From JBCCFW01 sp039029535 (lineage in GTDB: Bacteria; Acidobacteriota; JBCCFW01): a stretch of DNA of 64,000 nt. Below the pieces are notes generated by a model that worked only from the letters and a program-made list of their open reading frames with translations, made no database searches and was not told the origin of the DNA. The position numbers were made by a program, and so were the translations under genes. The stretch lies in the NCBI GenBank assembly GCA_039029535.1, contig JBCCFW010000005.1, positions 1 to 64,000 on the forward strand, given 5' to 3'. Position 1 is the stretch's first letter; each line of letters begins with the position of its first letter. This document shows, piece by piece, positions 43,725-51,669 of this stretch.

Positions 43725-44104
43725 CCGGTGACGATCACGACCGCGTGCCGGCCATGATCCTCCTCGGGCCACTTGCGGTCCGTCGTCACGACGAACTCGG
43801 CCGTCTCCCCCGGCGCGAGACCTCGATGACTACCGCGGAAGACCTGAAGCAGCCGTCCTTCCCGGTCCTCGACCTGGACCTCGATCCCGCAGTGACTCCA
43901 CCGCCGCGTGTCGTCGTTGACGATCGTCCCAGTGACTCGGACCTCATCGGTGTTCGTCGAGAGCATCGACTCGCCGACGCGCAGCTTGGACAGGTCTCGA
44001 TCGGACCCTCGGAGACTCTCGGGCAGCCCGAACCAGACGAGCAGGGCGAGCCCGACCCCGAAGACGATCGTGAAGGTGATGACGGCGCGGCGAAGAGTTC
44101 TCAT
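43718..44104 (-). CDS. Type C protein, unit 2: short membrane protein with FxLYD-like domain
   Basis: A 128-residue protein. ATG 44104 shares its A with the B2 stop (TGATG), so the gene is tightly coupled; longer frames upstream overlap B2. It opens with a basic stretch and a membrane helix (V-I-T-F-T-I-V-F-G-V-G-L-A-L-L-V-W-F-G), without zinc ligands. The outer domain has V-R-V-T-G-T-I-V-N-D, H-C-G-I-E-V-Q-V-E-D-R-E-G-R-L-L-Q-V, L-A-P-G-E-T-A-E-F and V-V-I-V-T-G-W. It is the counterpart of C3. Confidence 0.78.
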   Translation of the reverse strand: MRTLRRAVITFTIVFGVGLALLVWFGLPESLRGSDRDLSKLRVGESMLSTNTDEVRVTGTIVNDDTRRWSHCGIEVQVEDREGRLLQVFRGSHRGLAPGETAEFVVTTDRKWPEEDHGRHAVVIVTGW

Positions 44105-44589
44105 CAGAAGGGAACCCTTGCGCGCAGCACGCGTCCCTCGACGCTCAGGGGAGACCGTTCCGTCGTGGTGGCAGGTCCCTCCACGCGGAAGGAGACTCGC
44201 TGGCGGCCGGGCACCGTGACGTAAATCTCCCCGCTGAGGCTGTCCACGAAGCGACCGTCGGCATCGAGGAGCTGAAGATCCACCATGGGCCAGGCGACCG
44301 CGGAGCCACCGCGGTTGTCGAGATGTCCGAGAACCACGAAGTAGGGACGACCTTCGCGGGTCTCCACGACGAGTTGCAGGTCGTCCAGCTCGACATCCGG
44401 ATCGTTCCAGGAGAACTGGTGACCGCGCGTCAGCACGTGGAGGAAGAAGACGACTGCCGCGAGGTTCGCGACGACGTGCAGAACCGAACGCGTGCGCGTC
44501 CAGGTCCCGGGAACGGTGCCCTGGCACCGCGGACAGGTGCGAGCGAGGGCGTCGATCGACTCGCAGCAATGAGGACAGGAACGTCTCAT
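44104..44589 (-). CDS. Type B protein, unit 2: zinc ribbon, membrane helix, FxLYD-like domain
   Basis: A 161-residue protein. The ribbon C-P-H-C-C-E-S-I-D and C-P-R-C is followed by a membrane helix (V-V-A-N-L-A-A-V-V-F-F-L-H-V-L). The outer domain has L-D-D-L-Q-L-V-V-E-T, V-V-L-G-H-L-D-N-R, L-Q-L-L-D-A-D-G-R-F-V-D-S-L-S-G-E and V-S-F-R-V-E-G-P-A, then S-P-L-S-V-E-G-R-V-L-R-A-R. Same size as B1. ATGA overlap with A2 and TGATG with C2 mean that the three are translated together. Confidence 0.8.
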   Translation of the reverse strand: MRRSCPHCCESIDALARTCPRCQGTVPGTWTRTRSVLHVVANLAAVVFFLHVLTRGHQFSWNDPDVELDDLQLVVETREGRPYFVVLGHLDNRGGSAVAWPMVDLQLLDADGRFVDSLSGEIYVTVPGRQRVSFRVEGPATTTERSPLSVEGRVLRARVPF

Positions 44590-45143
44590 GACCCGCTCCC
44601 TGCCGTCAGCTCGAGCCGCGGGGACTCACAGGCGGCATCCGAGTCATCACGGTCGAGGAACGTGCGGAACGTCCCTGTCTCGCCCGGCCCGAGCCGACCG
44701 AGCCAGGCTCGCATTCGCTCTCGGGAGACCCCTTCCGGCTCCTCACAGATGAGCCGTGCCTCCGCCCACGCCTCCATGGTCGAGCCATTCTGGAAGCGTC
44801 CGATCCCCACGAGCCTCGGCCGCCACAGGACCGAGCGGGCTTCGCCGACTCGGTGCTCCAGGAGGCTCATCCCCACCGGGTTCACCACCTCGGGCGCGAA
44901 GCCACGGGGCTTCCTGGCGAGCTCATCGTGGAGCCAGCGCCCGGCCGGCTCGGAAAACGTGATGGCCAACGAACCTTGGAATCCTCCAATCAGGAGCCCG
45001 ATCCAGAAGGCCTTCCGACAGGCCCGACGCACCGCGCCCCAGGGACTCTGGTCCTGCGCACAGTGCGGACAGCGCGTGGCCTCGGCGTGGATCGGCTCCG
45101 CGCACTCTCGACAGCTCGTCCCCCTCGACTCTCCCTCAGACAC
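44586..45143 (-). CDS. Type A protein, unit 2: zinc ribbon, membrane helix, beta domain
   Basis: A 185-residue protein opening unit 2. I choose GTG 45143, since V-S-E-G-E-S aligns with the starts of A1 and A3; an upstream ATG at 45221 would add 26 unmatched residues. The ribbon is C-R-E-C-A-E-P-I-H-A-E-A-T-R-C-P-H-C. The membrane region is weaker (F-W-I-G-L-L-I-G-G-F-Q-G). The outer domain has V-N-P-V-G-M-S-L-L-E-H-R-V-G, G-I-G-R-F-Q-N-G-S, A-W-L-G-R-L-G-P-G-E-T-G and C-E-S-P-R-L-E-L. It lies 108 bp after E1, the largest gap in the array. Confidence 0.78.
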   Translation of the reverse strand: MSEGESRGTSCRECAEPIHAEATRCPHCAQDQSPWGAVRRACRKAFWIGLLIGGFQGSLAITFSEPAGRWLHDELARKPRGFAPEVVNPVGMSLLEHRVGEARSVLWRPRLVGIGRFQNGSTMEAWAEARLICEEPEGVSRERMRAWLGRLGPGETGTFRTFLDRDDSDAACESPRLELTAGSGS

Positions 45144-45251
45144 TCGACGCACCCTCCAACACGACAACGCAGACGATGCTCGCATGCGCAAGCACGTCAG
45201 CCAAGCAGGCTGGAAAGGCAAGAAGCCGGCGGCGACTCATGCGTTCCCTCA

Positions 45252-45734
45252 TCAATGTCCCCCCTCCGTGACGAGCGCGCGGCTCGTCGTCCAGTCCTGA
45301 AGCGGACGGTGGAAGCGTCGCGTGAAGCGATAGGGCAAGCGCTCACCGGGACCCAGCGGTTCCACCAATCGTCCGACCAGCGAGTCGACCAAGACACCAT
45401 TCTCATCGAGAAGGGAGACGTTGACCTCGAAGTGTCGGAGGTAGTCGTCACCGTCGTTCTGAATGAACCCCTCGGCAACCAGGTGGGACGCGCCCTCGAT
45501 GGACTCGAGGCCGACGCGACTCTCGACCACGTGAAAGCCCTCCGGACCCGGGGCCGAATGGTCGAAGCGGTACGGGAACAGAAGAATCAAGAGGACCGGC
45601 AGAAGCGGCCCCGCGATGAGCATCATCGTCAGGCCCCAACCAGCCTTTGGATCCCGCCCGCAGTTCGGGCACTTCGACCAGGGGCGAGGCCGACTCTCGC
45701 GGCAATCAAAGCAAGCCCACTCCCCCGAGCTCAT
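45252..45734 (-). CDS. Type E protein, unit 1: zinc ribbon, membrane helix, single FxLYD-like domain
   Basis: A 160-residue protein. The ribbon C-F-D-C and C-P-N-C-G (with P-W-S-K) and a membrane helix (L-L-P-V-L-L-I-L-L-F-P) precede one outer domain: H-V-V-E-S-R-V-G-L, V-A-E-G-F-I-Q-N-D-G-D, N-V-S-L-L-D-E-N-G-V-L-V-D-S-L and L-G-P-G-E-R-L-P-Y-R. It lacks the second domain found in E2 and E3, so it is about 100 residues shorter. It may be the ancestral form or a truncated copy. Overlaps the D1 stop by ATGA. Confidence 0.8.
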   Translation of the reverse strand: MSSGEWACFDCRESRPRPWSKCPNCGRDPKAGWGLTMMLIAGPLLPVLLILLFPYRFDHSAPGPEGFHVVESRVGLESIEGASHLVAEGFIQNDGDDYLRHFEVNVSLLDENGVLVDSLVGRLVEPLGPGERLPYRFTRRFHRPLQDWTTSRALVTEGGH

Positions 45735-46255
45735 GGCCGTCTCTCGTCGTAGGGAAACAGCTCGTGGCGTACGTGTGGCCGCAACTCCTGCATGGCAGGC
45801 ATTCTCGTTCGGAAGCTCGTCTCGACCCGCCAGCGGAGAGGAACGTCGAGAGCCGTCTGCGACACGTCCACGAGGCGGTTCTCCTCGTCGTAGAGACGGA
45901 GCTCCAACGAGACCGCGCTCACCGACCGCCAGTGCCGACTCTCGATGAGCCCGACGACGTGGTGGTAGATGCGCCCTTCGTCGTCAGCAGCGGTGACCAC
46001 CTGACTCGAGCGCACCCGGATGTCGTCACCAGAGGGATTGGCCCTGAAGAACGAAGCGATCTGCCAGCCGGAGGCCACGCCGAGGACGACCGCCAGGAGT
46101 GGAATCCAAGGACCGTGCGGGGAGTACCAGCGATGTTGAGTGGACTCGACCCAGCCACAGTGAGGGCACAGACAGGCTCGTGGCCTCAGCTCCCGACCGC
46201 AGACCAAGCAGCTCTTGGTCGCCTCGGGCGTGGCCCCTCGCTCATTCGGTGCCAC
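45731..46255 (-). CDS. Type D protein, unit 1: zinc ribbon, membrane helix, FxLYD-like domain
   Basis: A 174-residue protein with the ribbon C-L-V-C-G-R-E and C-P-H-C-G-W, a membrane helix (I-P-L-L-A-V-V-L-G-V-A-S-G-W) and an outer domain with H-H-V-V-G-L-I-E-S-R-H-W-R, L-E-L-R-L-Y-D-E-E-N-R-L-V-D-V-S, R-M-P-A-M-Q-E and H-V-R-H-E-L. In unit 1 it follows B1 directly with 2 bp between; no C-type gene is present. Closest to D3 in its outer domain by eye. Confidence 0.8.
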   Translation of the reverse strand: MAPNERGATPEATKSCLVCGRELRPRACLCPHCGWVESTQHRWYSPHGPWIPLLAVVLGVASGWQIASFFRANPSGDDIRVRSSQVVTAADDEGRIYHHVVGLIESRHWRSVSAVSLELRLYDEENRLVDVSQTALDVPLRWRVETSFRTRMPAMQELRPHVRHELFPYDERRP

Positions 46256-46257
46256 GA

Positions 46258-46743
46258 TCAGACACCGCCCGGATGACGATGGGCGTGATGCACGCGTCCC
46301 TCCAGCCGGAGTGGTCCGTCGATCGCTCGCATGGCAGGACCTTCCAAGCGGAACGAGATCCGCTCGCCGGCCGGGATCGTCGTTTGCACCTCACCGCCCA
46401 GGCTGTCGATGAAGCGACCCTCCGCATCGACGACACGCAGGTCGAGGAACGCATCTCGAATGGACACGTCTCCGGTCGCCCGTAGGTAGCCGAGAACGAC
46501 GAGATGGGTTCGCCCACCCCGCTCCTCTTCGACGAGTCGCAGCTCCTCCAGGGTGACCGAGTGGAGATGCCACCAGCCCGAGTACGTTGCGTCCTGCAAG
46601 ACGCAGCCACCCACCAAGAGTGACAGGGCCACGGGGACCAGGATCATCGTCTGCCAGCGGCCCCGTGGGAGTAACCCCAAGCACCGCGGACAAGTCCGTG
46701 CGTGCTGATCGATCTCTTCACGGCAGTGGGGGCATGTCTTCAT
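46258..46743 (-). CDS. Type B protein, unit 1: zinc ribbon, membrane helix, FxLYD-like domain
   Basis: A 161-residue protein starting M-K-T-C-P-H-C-R-E-E-I-D-Q-H-A-R-T-C-P-R-C. The membrane helix (L-V-P-V-A-L-S-L-L-V-G-G-C-V-L) holds a lipobox-like Cys, but the cytoplasmic ribbon before it makes lipidation unlikely. The outer domain has L-E-E-L-R-L-V-E-E, V-V-L-G-Y-L-R-A-T-G, L-R-V-V-D-A-E-G-R-F-I-D-S-L-G-G-E and S-F-R-L-E-G-P-A. Overlaps the A1 stop by ATGA. Confidence 0.8.
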   Translation of the reverse strand: MKTCPHCREEIDQHARTCPRCLGLLPRGRWQTMILVPVALSLLVGGCVLQDATYSGWWHLHSVTLEELRLVEEERGGRTHLVVLGYLRATGDVSIRDAFLDLRVVDAEGRFIDSLGGEVQTTIPAGERISFRLEGPAMRAIDGPLRLEGRVHHAHRHPGGV

Positions 46744-47279
46744 CGAACCCGCCCCTCGACGAGCTCGAGCCGCAGGACATCACATGCTTCAGAGCGCTCC
46801 TCGACCAAGAAGCTCAGGCGAAAGACGTCCTCCTCACCCGGTTCCAAGCTCCCGAGCCAACCTTGGGCAAGCTCGAACGCCTGGTGGTCGTCGGTAGTGC
46901 ACGTGAGCTTGACCAGGCCTCGCGCCGTGACCTCACCGTCGTTGCACCATCGTCCGAAGCCCACCAGGTGCGATCCGTACGAACGACCGAAGTACCAGTG
47001 ATCCGTGGTGCCGACCCGTTGCTCGAGGAGGGTGACGCCCGACGGATTCACCACCCCAGTCGCAAGTGACGCGCGCGCTGGCTGCGAGGCGCTCAGGGCG
47101 AATGCCGTCAAGAACGCAGTCATGACGAGGCAGACCATGAAGAGGCCGACGATGAAGCCCCAGGGATTCCCCTCCTCCAACAGCAGCGACCGCTGACAGT
47201 GCGGGCAACGCGTGGCCTCGAGGTGAAGCGGCTTCGCGCAGTGGCGGCAGGACAGCGCCACGGTCTCTCCCTCCGACAT
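46740..47279 (-). CDS. Type A protein, unit 1: zinc ribbon, membrane helix, beta domain; first gene of the array
   Basis: A 179-residue protein starting M-S-E-G-E-T, with the ribbon C-R-H-C-A-K-P-L-H-L-E-A-T-R-C-P-H-C. A membrane helix lies near 42-66 (F-M-V-C-L-V-M-T-A-F-L-T-A). The outer domain has V-N-P-S-G-V-T-L-L-E-Q-R-V-G, G-F-G-R-W-C-N-D, G-W-L-G-S-L-E-P-G-E-E-D-V-F-R and C-D-V-L-R-L-E-L. A GGAGGGAGG site lies just upstream. Only 78 bp separate it from the end of ligD, so the array either has its promoter there or is read through from ligD. Confidence 0.8.
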   Translation of the reverse strand: MSEGETVALSCRHCAKPLHLEATRCPHCQRSLLLEEGNPWGFIVGLFMVCLVMTAFLTAFALSASQPARASLATGVVNPSGVTLLEQRVGTTDHWYFGRSYGSHLVGFGRWCNDGEVTARGLVKLTCTTDDHQAFELAQGWLGSLEPGEEDVFRLSFLVEERSEACDVLRLELVEGRVR

Positions 47280-47357
47280 GTCCGACCTCCCTCCAAGACC
47301 GAGTCGAGAACACGAAATGCTCCCACGCTCGGGAGATCACGGCAAGCCGGGCTCCGC

Positions 47358-49874
47358 TCAGCCCCCCATCCTGCGTGTCAGCCCATCCAACAACGCCCCC
47401 ACGTCGGCCTTTGGGCCCTCGAGGACCTCCCGGAACGGGTCGCCCTCCTTCTTCAGCCGTGTCAGGACCTTCGTGATCCCCAGCTTCGACGGGTCCAGCC
47501 GGTTCGTCACCCGGCCCCAGGTCAAGGGCGTCGACACCGGCGCACCGGGACGGGGCCGCACCGACAGGGGCGCGACGACGAGCTTGCCGCCGCCGTTTTG
47601 CATGTAGTCCAGGTAGACCTTGTCACCCCGTGCCGCGATGGGACGAACCACCGTGGCGATGTCCGGGAGCTCGCTGACCACCGCCTTGGCGATGACCTCG
47701 GCCACCGAGCGGGCTCCCGCGTGATCGAGCGAGCCGTCGAGAGGCACGAGCACGTGCAGGCCCGACTGACCCGAGGTCTTGACGACGTGAGGCGCGCCGC
47801 AGTCGTCGAGCAGCTCGTGGAGACGACGCGCCACCGCGATGACGCTCTTCCACGGCGCATCCTTCGGATCGAGGTCGAGGCTCAGCCAGTCCGGGCGGTC
47901 CGGCGCCGAGAGACGCGACGCCGGGACGTGCAGCGGGATGGCCCCGAGGTTCACGAGGTAGAGAAGGCTCCGCAAGTCGTCGCAGAGGAAACCCTCCGTG
48001 TCCTCGCCCTCGAGCTTCCGCGTCCTGACCCAGTCGGGCACGAAGTCCGGCGCGTGCTTCTGGAAGAAGCTCTTGCCGTTGATCCCGTCGGGGTAGCGCA
48101 CGAGCACCACCGGTCGATCCGCCAGGTAGGGCGAGAGGAACGGCCAGGCATCCCGGTAGTAGTCGAGCAGGTCGCCCTTGGTGAGACCGTCGTCGGGGAA
48201 GAACACCTTCTCGCGACGGGTGAGGACGAGCTCCGGGGCCTGCACGACCTTGGCCGCCACCTCGCGCACCGGCTCGGGAGGCGCCGGCATGACACAGTCG
48301 GACGGCTGGAGGTCGTCACGCATCCTCAGGAACACGGGGAAGCGCACCTGCCCGCTCTCGAGGATCTCGGCGTAGGCCACCTGCACGCAGAGCAGCGGCT
48401 CGACGAAGTGCCGGTCGTGACGCGGGATCGGCTCGCCCTCGTGCGGTGGTCGATCGACCTCCAGGGGCGGCAGCGCCTGCGTGAGATGAGCGATGTCGTC
48501 GTCGCGAAGACCCGAGCCCGCCTTGCCCGAGCCCATGAGCTTGCCGTCGTGCCACCAGGCCAGCAGCAACGACCCCAGCTCGGCGCGATGTCCTTTCCCC
48601 TCTTCCCAACCGACGACGACCATCGGTGCCTCTTCTCGCACCTTGATCTTGAGCCAGCTCTTGGCCCGTCGCGCCGCCTCGTAGCGCGAGTCGAGCTTCT
48701 TGGCGACGATGCCCTCACGGCCGTGCTCACGCGCGAGCTCGAAGAGCACCTCGCCCTGCTCCTCGACGTGATCGGAGAGCTCGATGAGACCCACGCTCGG
48801 GACGAGCTCGGTCAACGACGACTTGCGATCGCGCAGCAGTCGATCGCGCAGGTCGAACCCGCCGAGACTCAGGAGGTCGAAGACCCGGTAGCGCACCGGG
48901 ATCTCGACCCGACAGCGCGCCACCGCGGCCGGGTCCTGCTCGTGCAGGCGATGCTGCAAGAGCGGGAAGGACTCACCACCGCTCTCGTCCAACGCCACGA
49001 CCTCACCGTCGAGCGTGACCTCACTCACCGCCAGCCGACCGACGGCCTCCGCGATCTCCGGGTAGGTCGCCGTGGCATCGCGACCCGAGCGCGCGGTGAG
49101 CGTCACGCCGCCGGTCGTCTTGCGGGCGATGACCCGCACGCCGTCGTGCTTGACCTCGAAGATCCAGCCGGGCGACGAGAACGGCTCCTCCGCCGGCTCG
49201 GCGAGCATGGGCGACAGTTTCGCGGGTAGCACGCGACGCTTCGCCCCGATTTTTTCGACCGACGCGAGCAGCTCCGGCTCCCGCGCCGAGAGCACGTCGC
49301 CGGCCTCCGCGAGCTCCGCAACGGTCAGGCCCGACAGTACCGACTCGCGGTGCGTTTCGATGAGCTCGGGACCCGGCTCGGGAGGCTGACCCTTGCGGAT
49401 GAAGAGCCAGTGCTTCTCGCCCGCCTGCTTCGTCCGAACCAGGGCAAAGCGCCCCGATAGCTTGACCCCACGCATGAGCAGGTCGAGCTTGCCGGTCTCC
49501 ATGCCCTCGGCAGGCGAAAGACCGTCAACGATGCGGTAGGACCCCGAATCCCACACGATCATGGCCCCGGCGCCGTACTCACCTTCGGGGATGACACCCT
49601 CGAAAGTCATGTACTCCATGGGGTGATCTTCCGTCCTCACCGCCAGGCGCTTGTCGCTCGGATCGAGGGTCGGGCCCTTCGGAATCGCCCAGCTCGCCAA
49701 GACTCCGTCAACTTCGAGACGGAGGTCCCAGTGCATGTTGCGGGCGTCGTGCTGCTGGACCACGAAACTCCGCCAGGCATTCTTGGAAAGGGCGACAGGT
49801 GCCGAATCCTCCCCCAGGGGCTCCGGGCTCCCGACGAAGTCCCTCTTCCGCCTGTAGTCTTCCAGCTTGCCCAC
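47358..49874 (-). CDS. ligD: Multifunctional ATP-dependent DNA ligase D (NHEJ)
   Basis: An 838-residue LigD with domains in the order phosphoesterase, ligase, polymerase. The 3'-phosphoesterase (about 20-165) has H-D-A-R-N-M-H-W-D-L-R-L-E (His42, His48, Asp50) and H84. The ligase (about 215-500) has the nucleotidyl-lysine motif F-E-V-K-H-D-G-V-R with Lys242, and L-D-G-E-V-V. The primase-polymerase (about 545-838) has V-F-F-P-D-D-G-L-T-K-G-D-L-L-D-Y-Y and L-D-L-D-P. This order is that of Pseudomonas LigD, not Mycobacterium. It is divergent from Ku, 49 bp between starts, so the two NHEJ genes share a promoter region. Confidence 0.95.
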   Translation of the reverse strand: MGKLEDYRRKRDFVGSPEPLGEDSAPVALSKNAWRSFVVQQHDARNMHWDLRLEVDGVLASWAIPKGPTLDPSDKRLAVRTEDHPMEYMTFEGVIPEGEYGAGAMIVWDSGSYRIVDGLSPAEGMETGKLDLLMRGVKLSGRFALVRTKQAGEKHWLFIRKGQPPEPGPELIETHRESVLSGLTVAELAEAGDVLSAREPELLASVEKIGAKRRVLPAKLSPMLAEPAEEPFSSPGWIFEVKHDGVRVIARKTTGGVTLTARSGRDATATYPEIAEAVGRLAVSEVTLDGEVVALDESGGESFPLLQHRLHEQDPAAVARCRVEIPVRYRVFDLLSLGGFDLRDRLLRDRKSSLTELVPSVGLIELSDHVEEQGEVLFELAREHGREGIVAKKLDSRYEAARRAKSWLKIKVREEAPMVVVGWEEGKGHRAELGSLLLAWWHDGKLMGSGKAGSGLRDDDIAHLTQALPPLEVDRPPHEGEPIPRHDRHFVEPLLCVQVAYAEILESGQVRFPVFLRMRDDLQPSDCVMPAPPEPVREVAAKVVQAPELVLTRREKVFFPDDGLTKGDLLDYYRDAWPFLSPYLADRPVVLVRYPDGINGKSFFQKHAPDFVPDWVRTRKLEGEDTEGFLCDDLRSLLYLVNLGAIPLHVPASRLSAPDRPDWLSLDLDPKDAPWKSVIAVARRLHELLDDCGAPHVVKTSGQSGLHVLVPLDGSLDHAGARSVAEVIAKAVVSELPDIATVVRPIAARGDKVYLDYMQNGGGKLVVAPLSVRPRPGAPVSTPLTWGRVTNRLDPSKLGITKVLTRLKKEGDPFREVLEGPKADVGALLDGLTRRMGG

Positions 49875-49923
49875 TTGCTATCCTGATTGCAGGGACGGGC
49901 CCGGGGGCACCAAGGGTCTTGCC

Positions 49924-50793
49924 ATGGCAGCGCGAGCCACCTCCAGCGCGACCATCACCTTCGGCCTGGTCGCGATTCCGATCAAGGTCTACACCGCCAC
50001 GAAGTCTCAGGCGGTCCGCTTCTCGATGCTGCACGCGCCCGACAAGGCGCGGCTGAAGCAGCACTACTCCTGCACGAGTTGCGGCGACGAAGTTCCTCGG
50101 AGCGACACGGTCAAGGGCTACGAGCACGCCCGCGGTCAGTACGTCGTCTTCACCGACGAGGAGCTGAAGGCCCTGGAGCGTCACTCCGACAAGACGATCG
50201 CGATCGACGAGTTCATCCCGATCAAGTCGGTCGATCCGGTCTTCTTCGAGAAGACCAACCTCCTCGGCCCCGACAAGGGCGGTTCGAAGTCGTACCGCCT
50301 GCTCCGCCAGGCCATGGAGGAGTCGGGCCGCGTGGCCCTCGGCCGCTACTCAGCCCGGGGCAAGCAGCAGGTCGTCATCCTGAGACCCGTCGACCACGGT
50401 CTCATGATGCATTCGCTCTACCACGCCGACGAGGTCCGCAACTTCGACGACATCGACCTCGGTGAAGCCCCCGAGTTCCAGGACGCGGAGCTCACCCTCG
50501 CCAAGCAGCTCATCGAGCAGCTCGCCACGCCCGAGTTCGTCCCCGATCGCTACGAGGACGAGTATCGCAAGGCCGTGCTGGCCGCCGTCGACAAGAAGGT
50601 CGCGGGTGAAGAGGTCGTCGCCATGCCCGAGGTCGAGACGCACGAGCAGGTCATCGACCTGGTCGCCGCGCTCAAGCGAAGCCTGAGCTCGCAGACCACC
50701 GGCACTGCCACGAGCACGGGCCGTCGTGCTCGGAAGCCGCCGCGGGCGAAGACCGCGAAGAAGTCCAGCCGACGCAAGTCGGCCTCGAACTGA
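49924..50793 (+). CDS. ku: Ku homodimer protein of bacterial NHEJ
   Basis: A 289-residue Ku protein starting at ATG 49924. It begins A-A-R-A-T-S-S-A-T-I-T-F-G-L-V-A-I-P-I-K-V-Y, the conserved Ku N-terminus, then H-Y-S-C-T-S-C-G, and has the bridge/core motifs to about residue 250. The C-terminal 35 residues are Lys/Arg-rich (R-R-A-R-K-P-P-R-A-K-T-A-K-K), the extended tail that binds DNA and helps recruit LigD. Ku binds double-strand ends as a ring. Paired divergently with ligD. Confidence 0.95.
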   Translation: MAARATSSATITFGLVAIPIKVYTATKSQAVRFSMLHAPDKARLKQHYSCTSCGDEVPRSDTVKGYEHARGQYVVFTDEELKALERHSDKTIAIDEFIPIKSVDPVFFEKTNLLGPDKGGSKSYRLLRQAMEESGRVALGRYSARGKQQVVILRPVDHGLMMHSLYHADEVRNFDDIDLGEAPEFQDAELTLAKQLIEQLATPEFVPDRYEDEYRKAVLAAVDKKVAGEEVVAMPEVETHEQVIDLVAALKRSLSSQTTGTATSTGRRARKPPRAKTAKKSSRRKSASN

Positions 50794-50817
50794 TCCTCTT
50801 CGACCTGGCGAACGACG

Positions 50818-51669
50818 TTGGCGGACTCGGTCTCGGGCGGCCTGCTCTCCATCGGTGAAGCGGCCCGCATCCTCGGCACGGACACCGGCGAGCTTCGACG
50901 TCTCGTCCGGCTCGGACTCTGTCAGCCGCAGCGACGGGGCCGGGGGCACGCCTTCGAGTTCCAGGATCTCGTGGTGCTGCGTGCCGCCCGCGAGCTGCTG
51001 GAACAAGACGTCCCGGCCGCCCGCATCCGCAAGGCGCTCGCCGCCTTGCAGGAACGACTCGACGAAGATCAGCCCCTCTCCTCCCTCCGTCTCGCCGCCG
51101 ACGGCAAGCGCGTCGCGGTGCAAGAAGAAGGTCAGTCATGGGTCGCGGAGACCGGCCAGGTCCTCCTCGACTTCGACGATGACGGAGTCGAAGAGGTCGA
51201 GCAGGCGGTGCGGCAGGTTCGTCTCGCGCGCACGCAAGACGAGGGCGATGGCGCCGTCGTCGCCTTCAACCGTGGTCTCGATCTCGAGGACAGCGACCTC
51301 GCCGCCGCCGAGTCCGCCTACCGCCAGGCCGTCGAGCTCGACCCGGACATGATCGATGCTCGCGTGAACCTCGGTCGTCTCCTTCACGAGCGTGGACGAC
51401 CTCACGACGCCGTGCCCATCTACGAGGCGGCATTGCAGCTCGACGAGGACGACGCCCTCCTCCACTTCAACCTGGCCGTGGCCCTGGAAGACTCGCGGCA
51501 GGAGCTGCGCGCCCTGACCCACTATCGTCGCGCCATCGCGCTCGACGAACGCTTCGCGGACGCGCACTTCAACCTGGCGAGTCTCTGCGAGCAGCTCGGC
51601 GAGGCAGCCGAGGCGCTGAGGCACTACCGGGAGTACGCGAAGCTCACCGAGAACGACCCCAAGACGTAG
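50818..51669 (+). CDS. MerR-type DNA-binding protein with TPR repeats
   Basis: A 283-residue protein starting at TTG 50818, 24 bp after ku. Residues 10-75 are a MerR-like winged helix: L-S-I-G-E-A-A-R-I-L-G-T-D-T-G-E-L-R-R-L-V-R-L-G-L. Residues 130-275 contain TPR units such as A-E-S-A-Y-R-Q-A-V-E-L-D-P-D-M-I-D-A-R-V-N-L-G and A-L-T-H-Y-R-R-A-I-A-L-D-E-R. This MerR-TPR fusion is seen in Proteobacteria and Myxobacteria as a hypothetical regulator. The close spacing to ku suggests one transcript, but a role in end joining is only inferred. Confidence 0.82.
   Translation: MADSVSGGLLSIGEAARILGTDTGELRRLVRLGLCQPQRRGRGHAFEFQDLVVLRAARELLEQDVPAARIRKALAALQERLDEDQPLSSLRLAADGKRVAVQEEGQSWVAETGQVLLDFDDDGVEEVEQAVRQVRLARTQDEGDGAVVAFNRGLDLEDSDLAAAESAYRQAVELDPDMIDARVNLGRLLHERGRPHDAVPIYEAALQLDEDDALLHFNLAVALEDSRQELRALTHYRRAIALDERFADAHFNLASLCEQLGEAAEALRHYREYAKLTENDPKT

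Larger units (their letters stand above)
39686..47279 (-). repeat. Tandemly triplicated operon of five paralogous membrane-protein types
   Basis: Fourteen genes read leftward from 47279 to 39686. By sequence they fall in five types that recur in order: unit 1 A1-B1-D1-E1 (47279-45252), unit 2 A2-B2-C2-D2-E2 (45143-42428), unit 3 A3-B3-C3-D3-E3 (42387-39686). Eleven of the thirteen junctions overlap or nearly touch; only the two unit boundaries are open (108 and 40 bp). The order is the same each time, which indicates duplication of a whole multigene block followed by divergence. Confidence 0.85.

Noticed and set aside
39686..47279. Array of repeated genes as a CRISPR or satellite repeat
   Set aside because: The repeat units are whole, divergent protein genes of several hundred bases; there are no short identical repeats with spacers.
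47199..49229. Long plus-strand frame opposite ligD
   Set aside because: LigD motifs occupy the other strand fully; the plus frame has no recognisable domain.
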